5,277 nucleotides of DNA from a bacterium (GTDB lineage: Bacteria > Chloroflexota > Dormibacteria > UBA8260 > Bog-877). The notes below the pieces were generated by a model, which made no database searches, was not told the origin of the DNA, and was given only the letters and a program-made list of their open reading frames with translations. This document shows, piece by piece, positions 1 to 5,277 of the stretch (position 1 is its first letter; each line of letters opens with the position of its first letter). A program made the translations under genes and the position numbers. The stretch lies in contig JAJYWM010000422.1 in NCBI GenBank assembly GCA_021791455.1, positions 1 to 5,277 of the forward strand. Direction: 5' to 3'.

Positions 1-2496
1 CGCAAGTTGCTGCCCCGTCGCCGAGGGTACCTCCAGCGGCCGATCGGCCTCCAGCCCGTCGAGAATCTCCTTGGCTCTGGCAACCACTGCGGCTGGCACG
101 CCGGCCATCTGGGCCACATGGATTCCGTAGGACCGGTCCGCTCCGCCCGGCACGATGCTGTGCAGGAACGTGATGGACCCGATGGCCGGGTCCTCCAGCA
201 CGTCCGCACGGTGGTTGCGAAGCGCCGGCATGCGATCGAGTGCCGTGAGCTCGTGGTAGTGAGTGGAGAAGAGGACCCGCGCAGCCACGCTCGGCATGTC
301 GTGGAGATACTCCAGCAGAGCCTGGGCCAAGCTCAGGCCGTCGTAGGTGCTGGTGCCCCTGCCGACCTCATCGAATACCAAAAGGCTTCGCGCGGTGGCC
401 CTCTCAAGAATATGGGCGACCTCACTCATCTCCACCATGAAGGTGCTGCGGCCTCCGGCCAGGTCATCCTGCGCGCCGACCCTGGTGAAGATCTGGTCCA
501 CCACCCCCCAGGTCGCGTATGAGCACGGGACCGGGGCGCCGGTCTGGCCGAGCAGACAGATGATCGCGACCTGGCGGAGGAAGGTGGACTTGCCAGCCAT
601 GTTGGGACCCGTGATCAACCAGATGCGTTCCGACTCACCGTCCATGCTGACGTCGTTGGGGACGAACTGACCAGTCTCGAGGGCCGCCTCGACCAGGGGA
701 TGACGACCCTGCGTCAGCACCAGCCGCCTGGACCTGTCTATCTCCGGCATCACCCAATCCCAGTCCGCCCCGACATCGGCCAGGTTCGCAAGGCAGTCAA
801 GTTGAGCCACCGCCCGAGCGCATCGGCCAATCTGCCGGCTCCACCGGTCAGTCCGCTCCAGGAGCTGCGCGAGAAGCTGCTGCTCGCGCTCCAGGGACCG
901 CTCCCGCGCGGCCAGCACCACAGCCTCTCTCTCCTTCATGGCCTCGGTGACGTACCGCTCCGCCCCGACCAGCGTCTGGCGCCGGATGTAGTCATCCGGC
1001 AGCGCGGTGGTCACGGCGCCCCTGATCTCCAGGTAGTAGCCAAAGACACGGTTGTACCCGACCTTCAGGCCCTTGATGCCAGTCCTGGCCCGCTCCCTGG
1101 CCTCCAGGCTTGAGATGAATTCCCGGGCCTCAGCCCCTCCAGCCACGATCCGGTCCAGTTCGGGATCGAAGCCAGCCTTGATGAAGCCTCCATCACGAGC
1201 GTTGACAGGGGGGTCCTCGACCAAGGCGGCGGCAATCTCTTCCGCCAGCTCGACCGGCGCATCCGCCAGATCCTGCGCCAACGATCTGGTGAGCTTGGAG
1301 TCCGTGCCGTCAAGTGTGCGGGCAACCTCGGGCAGCATACCCAAGGTCCCCCCGAGCCGCTGCAGGTCCCGGGGTCCCGCCAGCCTGTGAGCACACCTCG
1401 CCAACAACCGCTCCAGGTCGTGGCATCGCTTCAATTGGGCGCGCAACAAGGATCTGGTGATCGGGTCGGCGAGCATGGCGCCCACTGCCTCCTGCCGGAG
1501 CCAAATCTCCTCGACGTCGACCAGAGGAGCCCGCAGCCATCGCCTCAACAGCCTCCCGCCCGGACCGGTAGCTGTCCTGTCCAAGAGCTGGACCAGCGAG
1601 GTGCCGCCCTGAGCGTTGCCCTCCGTGACCTCCAAGCTGCGGGCCGTGCTGGCATCCAGATCCATGACCCGGCCGGGCAGAATCCAGTTCACTTGGGTGA
1701 GTCCGCGAGCGACCGATAACGACCCGGCAAACCCGTGGGCCGCTACCCCGCCCAGGGCGCGCAGAGCCGCCGCCCGCAGCTGGCCGCGCCCACCCTCATC
1801 CGCGGGCCCCAAAGACGCCTTTGCGATCCGCGCGCCCTCCTCTGCAGAGAAGCTGGTCTCGGGCAGCCTGGTGACGGCGACACCGGGTGGTGCCCCAGGG
1901 TCGGAGCCCGAAGCGGGCAGCACGACTTCCACCACATCCCATGCACCGAGATAGTCGGTCAGCTCGCCGAGGGAACGATACCCGGCCAGAGACCCCAGGT
2001 TGCACTCTCCAGAGCTGAAGTCGACGACCGCCACACCCACTCCCCCCGGTTCAAAGAAGACTCCCGCGCAGCGACGAGGCAACTTGGGGTCCAACAACGA
2101 GTCCTCAACGAGTGTTCCCGGGGTCAGCACCCTCACCACCTTGCGGGCCACGAGCTTCACCCCCGGGCGCGGGGTGTCGACCTGGTCGCAGATCGCGACC
2201 CTCCGGCCCGCCGCCAGCAGCTTGGCTGCGTAGGTCTGGACACTGTGATGAGGCACGCCGCACATGGGGACTCGACCGGACGCTCCGAAGTCCCTGCCGG
2301 TCAGGGTCAAGCCGAGCAACCGGGACGCCTCAACCGCATCGTCACCGAAGATCTCGAAGAAGTCACCCAGGCGGAACAGCACCAGGCAATCCGGATGCTC
2401 ACGCTGGGCTCGGCGATACTGGCGCAGCGCCGGTGTCTCGGTGGTGGGCCCGGAACGGTTGGGTACCTCCGGCCTCAGAGCCAATGGCTCGGTCAC
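1..2496 (-). CDS. mutS: DNA mismatch repair ATPase MutS (C-terminus cut by window edge)
   Basis: MutS dimers recognise mispaired or looped DNA in the cytoplasm and, on ATP binding, become a sliding clamp that recruits MutL. Translating the minus strand from GTG at 2496 gives 832 codons without a stop, running off at base 1. The mismatch-reading Phe-x-Glu motif is F46-F47-E48 within GDFFEIF. A connector domain follows (about 140-265), then lever and clamp domains (about 280-540, with FGYYLEI near 485). The ABC-type ATPase has Walker A GPNMAGKST at 630-638, signature DLAGGRSTFMVEM, Walker B LLVFDEVGRGTST with D709 and E710, and H-loop STHYHEL with H746. The helix-turn-helix stretch SYGIHVAQMAGVP is present, so probably only a few tens of residues are missing compared with 853 in E. 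coli. GTG 2496 shares one base with the miaB stop and has only a weak GGCGGG before it. An in-frame GTG at 2517 is an alternative. The order of conserved motifs makes MutS1 rather than MutS2 clear. Confidence 0.97.
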   Translation of the reverse strand, partial: MTEPLALRPEVPNRSGPTTETPALRQYRRAQREHPDCLVLFRLGDFFEIFGDDAVEASRLLGLTLTGRDFGASGRVPMCGVPHHSVQTYAAKLLAAGRRVAICDQVDTPRPGVKLVARKVVRVLTPGTLVEDSLLDPKLPRRCAGVFFEPGGVGVAVVDFSSGECNLGSLAGYRSLGELTDYLGAWDVVEVVLPASGSDPGAPPGVAVTRLPETSFSAEEGARIAKASLGPADEGGRGQLRAAALRALGGVAAHGFAGSLSVARGLTQVNWILPGRVMDLDASTARSLEVTEGNAQGGTSLVQLLDRTATGPGGRLLRRWLRAPLVDVEEIWLRQEAVGAMLADPITRSLLRAQLKRCHDLERLLARCAHRLAGPRDLQRLGGTLGMLPEVARTLDGTDSKLTRSLAQDLADAPVELAEEIAAALVEDPPVNARDGGFIKAGFDPELDRIVAGGAEAREFISSLEARERARTGIKGLKVGYNRVFGYYLEIRGAVTTALPDDYIRRQTLVGAERYVTEAMKEREAVVLAARERSLEREQQLLAQLLERTDRWSRQIGRCARAVAQLDCLANLADVGADWDWVMPEIDRSRRLVLTQGRHPLVEAALETGQFVPNDVSMDGESERIWLITGPNMAGKSTFLRQVAIICLLGQTGAPVPCSYATWGVVDQIFTRVGAQDDLAGGRSTFMVEMSEVAHILERATARSLLVFDEVGRGTSTYDGLSLAQALLEYLHDMPSVAARVLFSTHYHELTALDRMPALRNHRADVLEDPAIGSITFLHSIVPGGADRSYGIHVAQMAGVPAAVVARAKEILDGLEADRPLEVPSATGQQLA

Positions 2497-3848
2497 TAGC
2501 CCGCCGTGAGTTGCCACGCGGTGGCCGCGGTCACTTCTAGATCCACCACGGTGCCCGGGTCGGCTGGCCGATTGGACCAGACGATGCGATTCTGTCTCGT
2601 CCGGCCGTACACCCTGCCGTCCGCTCCTTGTCCCTCGATCAGGACCTCGACCCGGCGCCCCACCAGGGCCTGGTTGCGGCGCAAGCTGATGCCGCGCTGC
2701 AATTCCAGCACCCGTTGCAGCCGCCGGCTCTTGATCGGCCTGGGAACGTCATCGGCCCGCCGGAAGGCGGCTGTGCCGGGACGGGGCGAGTAGGCCTGGA
2801 TGTGGACGGTGTCGAACTCGACATCCCGCAGCATTGTGAGCGTCTCCTCGAACTCGCCGTCGGTCTCCCCGCAGAAGCCCACGATGATATCGGTGCTGAG
2901 AGATATGTTTGGCACCCGCCGCCGCGCCGCTGCCAGAGTCCGCAGGTACTCCGCCACCGAGTACTCTCTCTTCATCCGACGTAGGCAGGAGTCGCTGCCG
3001 GACTGCACCGGCAGGTGCAGATGCTCACAGGCGGTCGGCAGCTCCGCCATCGCCGCCAGGAGATCCGCGGAGGCATTGCGAGGGTGCGACGTCAGAAACC
3101 GCAACCTCTTGAGCCCAGGAGTTCGGTCGACCCGGGCCATGAGCTCGGGCAGACCGCCGCCGGAGTCAGGGTCCTGGTAGGAGTTGACATTCTGGCCCAA
3201 CAGGGTGATCTCCACCACGCCCCGCGCCACCATCCTGAGTGCGTCGGCCGCAACTTCGTCCATGGGCCGACTGGTCTCCCTGCCGCGCACGAAGGGAACT
3301 ATGCAGTAGGTGCACATCTCATTGCATCCGAGTATCACCGGCAGGTACGCCAGGAGCCGGTCGGACGCCGGCAGCGGGATCGGGCCCTGGACGGCACCCT
3401 GGTACAGATCCCTCACTCTGGCGAAGAAGCCATCTGGATCGCGCATGTCGAAGACGTAGTCGAGATGGCGGAACCGCTTGAGGAGGTCGCCGCCATGCTC
3501 CCCCACCATGCATCCCGTAAGAGCGATGGCGCGGCCCGCACGGGCCTGCTTCCAGGACGCCAACTCACCCAGCTTGCCACTAGCCTTGTCCTCGGCATGC
3601 TGCCTCACGGCACATGTGACCAGCACCGCAAGGTCGGCATCCTCCAGAGCAGCACCGGGGCGCAGTCCGATCTCCGAGAAGCCCTCCGCCAAAGAGTCTG
3701 CATCGGCCGAGTTCATCTGGCAGCCGATTTGCCAGATATGGACCCTCGGTGCCTCCTCTCCGCTCACCGCCATCGGCTCACGGTGGGGACGCGCCTCCGC
3801 CAGCGGGAGGGGTAGGAAGCGGGCCCCAGGGGTTACCGCGCCCTTCAA
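2496..3848 (-). CDS. miaB: tRNA-2-methylthio-N6-dimethylallyladenosine synthase MiaB
   Basis: This radical-SAM methylthiotransferase adds a methylthio group to i6A37 in tRNAs reading UNN codons, which stabilises codon pairing and frame. The 450-residue product has the full family architecture. The N-terminal UPF0004 domain carries three cluster cysteines: C43 in IGCQMN, C79 in VTCAVRQ and C113 in TGCM. The radical-SAM core carries CxxxCxxC at C175, C179 and C182, followed by IVPFVRGRE, LLGQNVNSY (about 217-224) and LPVQSGSD (about 279-286). A TRAM domain for tRNA binding occupies about 388-449. The motifs favour MiaB over the relatives MtaB and RimO, although subfamily calls from sequence are not absolute. 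The chosen start is TTG, preceded by a perfect Shine-Dalgarno and overlapping the spoVS stop. ATG at 3773 (residue 26) would give a 425-residue protein but lacks a ribosome site. Odd residues are VTC instead of the usual NTC, and GFCGET instead of GFPGET. The stop overlaps the mutS start by one base. Confidence 0.93.
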   Translation of the reverse strand: MKGAVTPGARFLPLPLAEARPHREPMAVSGEEAPRVHIWQIGCQMNSADADSLAEGFSEIGLRPGAALEDADLAVLVTCAVRQHAEDKASGKLGELASWKQARAGRAIALTGCMVGEHGGDLLKRFRHLDYVFDMRDPDGFFARVRDLYQGAVQGPIPLPASDRLLAYLPVILGCNEMCTYCIVPFVRGRETSRPMDEVAADALRMVARGVVEITLLGQNVNSYQDPDSGGGLPELMARVDRTPGLKRLRFLTSHPRNASADLLAAMAELPTACEHLHLPVQSGSDSCLRRMKREYSVAEYLRTLAAARRRVPNISLSTDIIVGFCGETDGEFEETLTMLRDVEFDTVHIQAYSPRPGTAAFRRADDVPRPIKSRRLQRVLELQRGISLRRNQALVGRRVEVLIEGQGADGRVYGRTRQNRIVWSNRPADPGTVVDLEVTAATAWQLTAG

Positions 3849-4105
3849 CGCACCTCCACGATCAGGCGGATTCCAGTGCGATCCTCGCCGTCTATGGATA
3901 TGTCTATGAAGGACGGAATGCAGACCAGGTCAAGCCCCCCCGCAGCCACGTAACCGCGGGAGATCGCGATTGCCTTGACCGCCTGGTTGATGGCCCCAGC
4001 CCCGATCGCCTGAATCTCGACTCGATGCTCCGTTCGCACCACGCCAGCAATCGCCCCGGCGACCTTCACAGGTTGGGACGTGGCGGAGACCTTGAGTACT
4101 TCCAC
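3845..4105 (-). CDS. spoVS: SpoVS-family protein (stage V sporulation protein S)
   Basis: The 86-residue product matches the SpoVS family over its whole length, beginning VEVLKVSATSQPVKVAG and containing the hallmark EIQAIGAGAINQAVKAIAI, then VCIPSFIDISIDGEDRTGIRLIVE. The family is a small cytoplasmic Alba-like fold. In Bacillus subtilis it affects septum and spore development, but homologues occur widely in non-sporulating bacteria, where the role is unclear, so sporulation should not be inferred from this gene alone. The frame stays open upstream to a TTG at 4276, inside the transporter gene, but the extra 57 residues are low-complexity and unlike the family. The GTG at 4105 gives exactly the family length. 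Its ribosome site is poor: the nearest purine run, GGGAG at 4123-4119, is 13 bases away and falls in a small hairpin. The stop TGA overlaps the miaB TTG in TTGA, implying translational coupling. Confidence 0.95.
   Translation of the reverse strand: MEVLKVSATSQPVKVAGAIAGVVRTEHRVEIQAIGAGAINQAVKAIAISRGYVAAGGLDLVCIPSFIDISIDGEDRTGIRLIVEVR
3851..3857 (-). promoter_or_regulatory. Strong Shine-Dalgarno of miaB inside the end of spoVS
   Basis: The minus strand reads GGAGGTG here, a full complement of the canonical 16S rRNA 3' tail. It lies 2 bases before the TTG start of miaB, with 4 bases between the GGAGG core and the TTG. It sits in the codons for the last residues of SpoVS (VEVR). It is the main reason for preferring the TTG at 3848 over the ATG at 3773. 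The spacing is slightly short, and because the bases also encode a conserved SpoVS C-terminus, part of the match could be coincidence. Confidence 0.6.
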
Positions 4106-4182
4106 TGGGGTGGCGGCGCTCCCGCCGGTGGACGGAGGAAAGATTGACAACTTAGATGGTGAACTAGCTCGTGAATGCGATT
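4106..4182 (-). promoter_or_regulatory. Intergenic gap, candidate promoter region of spoVS-miaB-mutS
   Basis: This 77-base gap between the transporter stop and the spoVS start is the only real non-coding stretch in the window. Bases 4141-4190 are about 44% G+C, well below the surroundings. On the minus strand I see TAGAAT at 4185-4180, a 5/6 match to a -10 box that overlaps the transporter stop, and TTGTCA at 4150-4145, a 5/6 match to a -35 box. However, neither has a partner at normal spacing, so no sigma-70 promoter can be assigned. TTCAC occurs twice, 12 bases apart (4175-4171 and 4163-4159). No GC hairpin with a T-run, as expected for a terminator, follows the transporter gene. Confidence 0.3.
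4112..4126 (-). other. Small GC hairpin in the spoVS leader
   Basis: On the minus strand GGCGG pairs with CCGCC around a GAGCG loop, ending 6 bases before the GTG start of spoVS. The stem and loop contain the only SD-like purine run upstream of the gene, so the structure could mask or reposition the ribosome site. A five-pair GC stem is easily formed by chance in DNA this rich in G and C, so this is a suggestion only. Confidence 0.25.
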
Positions 4183-5277
4183 CTACGGCTCCAGAGGCAG
4201 CGGTGGGCCGCCAGGGGGCCAATTGATCGAGCGCCGATGCCACAGCGAGGCTCGCGAGACACTCATCAAGGCACAAACGACCACGACGGCCACCACCAGC
4301 AGCTCAAAGAAGTGGGCCTGTGGCAGATGGGTTGCCCCCCACGCCCCGACCACCGCCCCCACCGCGCGACCGGCGTACTGGAACCATAGCGCTGATCCAA
4401 ACGCCTGCCCGATGCCATCTCTGGGGGTGGTAGTCTGCAGCCGGTTGAGCCCCCACACCTCTTGCAGGGCCCCGCTGCCGGCAAAGACGGCCAGGGAGAT
4501 CACCAGGGCCACCGGGCCCAGCATCAGCCCGACCAGGACCGCGACCACAAGGTGGATGTAGCCGACCGTGATCAGGCTCCTGCGCCCAACCTGAGGCCTC
4601 CGCAGAGCCAGCATGCTTCCCAGGACCGAGCTGCCGCCTACGATGATGTACATCACCCCGACCTGGTCGGTGCCCAAGTGAAGTCCATTGTGCACCAGAG
4701 GGACGAAGTAGACGGTGATGACGGCGGCGACCAGGGCCCCCATCGCAGCCTGGATCGCGAAGAGCCCTATGGTGTTGTCGAGGAGCAGGAGATCGAAGCC
4801 CCTCCGCAACGACCGCAGACTCCGAATAGCTGACTCCCCGCCACGCCTCCAGACCGCCGGCTGAGGACCCACCCGAGCCAGCAGCGCGGCTGAGATCAGG
4901 AATGTGCACCCGTCCATCGCCACCAGGTAGGACGGGGTCACCACCAGCAGGAGGATCGCTCCGATCGCGGGCGCCACCAGGATCGACGACTCCGAGATGA
5001 CCGAGAGCAGGCTACCGCCGGCCGGCACCATCCGCTCAGGGAGCAGCACCGCCACCAGCCGCCGCCGCCCCGGGTCGTAGAGCGCGCTGGCGGTCTTGCT
5101 GCAGCCGACGGCGATCACCAGGAGAAACAGCAGGCCGCCGTGCGCCGCCACGACGATCAGGGCCGCCAGGGCTCCTCTTACGAGATCCAGGGAAACCAGG
5201 CGCCTTCGGCGGTCCCCGGTATCCCCAAGGCGCCCCCCTATGGGCAGCAGGAGAAGCAGCGGTGCCGTCTGCACCGC
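4183..5277 (-). CDS. MFS transporter, MFS_3/EntS-like (N-terminus cut by window edge)
   Basis: This is an inner-membrane major facilitator protein, probably a proton-driven drug or small-molecule exporter. The substrate cannot be told from sequence. The 364 visible codons begin inside the second membrane helix. The family motif A follows at once (GGRLGDTGDRRRR, about visible residues 14-26), in the loop between helices 2 and 3. About ten more hydrophobic segments follow, at roughly 31-47, 49-66, 92-113, 116-135, 162-195, 204-225, 234-250, 254-272, 292-318 and 321-341, with a basic cytoplasmic loop near 136-160. LLPERMVP (about 78-85) and TTPRDGIGQAFG (about 282-293) resemble the matching stretches of MFS_3 (enterobactin-exporter and macrolide-efflux-like) proteins. 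About 45-50 N-terminal residues should lie beyond the window. The tail ends in a proline-rich stretch. The gene points the same way as spoVS but is separated by a 77-base gap, so shared function is not implied. Confidence 0.88.
   Translation of the reverse strand, partial: AVQTAPLLLLLPIGGRLGDTGDRRRRLVSLDLVRGALAALIVVAAHGGLLFLLVIAVGCSKTASALYDPGRRRLVAVLLPERMVPAGGSLLSVISESSILVAPAIGAILLLVVTPSYLVAMDGCTFLISAALLARVGPQPAVWRRGGESAIRSLRSLRRGFDLLLLDNTIGLFAIQAAMGALVAAVITVYFVPLVHNGLHLGTDQVGVMYIIVGGSSVLGSMLALRRPQVGRRSLITVGYIHLVVAVLVGLMLGPVALVISLAVFAGSGALQEVWGLNRLQTTTPRDGIGQAFGSALWFQYAGRAVGAVVGAWGATHLPQAHFFELLVVAVVVVCALMSVSRASLWHRRSINWPPGGPPLPLEP

Noticed and set aside
7..522. Plus-strand open frame opposite the MutS ATPase domain
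   Set aside because: It is antisense to the conserved Walker B and H-loop coding region, with a composition typical of a shadow frame.
1065..2005. Apparent break-up of mutS into several short minus-strand frames
   Set aside because: These are other reading frames. The true mutS frame is continuous from 2496 to base 1 with all domains in order, so there is no pseudogene or frameshift.
1735..2499. Long open frame on the plus strand (254 codons) opposite mutS
   Set aside because: It is fully antisense to the conserved N-terminal domains of mutS, has no recognisable domain, and is the kind of chance open frame expected in GC-rich DNA.
3015..3815. Long open frame on the plus strand (266 codons) opposite miaB
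   Set aside because: It mirrors the miaB coding frame, with His/Arg/Gln-rich sequence and no family resemblance.
4205..4222. GGCC/GGCC inverted repeat near the 3' end of the transporter gene as a terminator
   Set aside because: The stem is only four pairs, lies inside the coding region and has no T-run after it.
4106..4276. N-terminal extension of SpoVS starting at TTG 4276
   Set aside because: The extra 57 residues overlap the transporter gene, are low-complexity and absent from the 86-residue family. GTG 4105 fits the family length exactly.
1..5277. CRISPR array, tRNA or rRNA genes, insertion sequence, or phage genes
   Set aside because: No spaced direct repeats, tRNA-like cloverleaf, transposase motif or phage-type protein was seen. 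Almost all bases belong to four conserved genes.

Overview
The window is GC-rich (about two thirds G+C by eye) and every gene I can support lies on the minus strand. Read in the direction of transcription, from high to low coordinates, the order is: an MFS-type membrane transporter whose N-terminus lies beyond the window (5277 to 4183); a 77-base, less GC-rich gap; a SpoVS-family protein of exactly the classical 86 residues (4105 to 3845); a MiaB-type tRNA methylthiotransferase (3848 to 2496); and DNA mismatch-repair ATPase MutS (2496 to 1), whose last residues run off the window. The mutS reading frame is open for 832 codons with no stop and no sign of a frameshift.

spoVS, miaB and mutS are packed as a translationally coupled unit. 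The spoVS stop and miaB start overlap in the tetranucleotide TTGA. The miaB stop and mutS start share a single G (TAGTG). A perfect Shine-Dalgarno sequence sits just before the miaB TTG start, whereas mutS has only a weak one and probably depends on re-initiation after miaB. The transporter points the same way but is separated by the AT-richer gap, the only place where a promoter for the three-gene unit could plausibly sit inside the window. None of the three start codons in the unit is ATG.

The organism is a bacterium. MutS is absent from most Actinobacteria, so high GC with mutS plus spoVS points instead to Chloroflexota or a related lineage, or to a GC-rich Bacillota. From memory, the MiaB sequence (VRQHAEDKA near the second cluster cysteine, a TRAM end reading AWQL) looks most like Chloroflexota/Dehalococcoidia homologues. 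The neighbourhood of spoVS, a miaB-family gene and mutS also recalls the Bacillus spoVS-tdh-kbl-ymcB-ymcA-cotE-mutS-mutL region. No species-level call is possible from this sequence alone.

Functionally, MutS starts post-replicative mismatch repair, MiaB modifies A37 of tRNAs reading UNN codons and so supports reading-frame fidelity, and SpoVS is an Alba-fold-like protein linked to sporulation and cell division in Bacillus but common in non-sporulating lineages. I see no CRISPR array, mobile element, RNA gene or clearly novel system. This is a conserved housekeeping region, and the points worth a second look are the tight coupling, the non-ATG starts, a few motif deviations and the regulatory gap.
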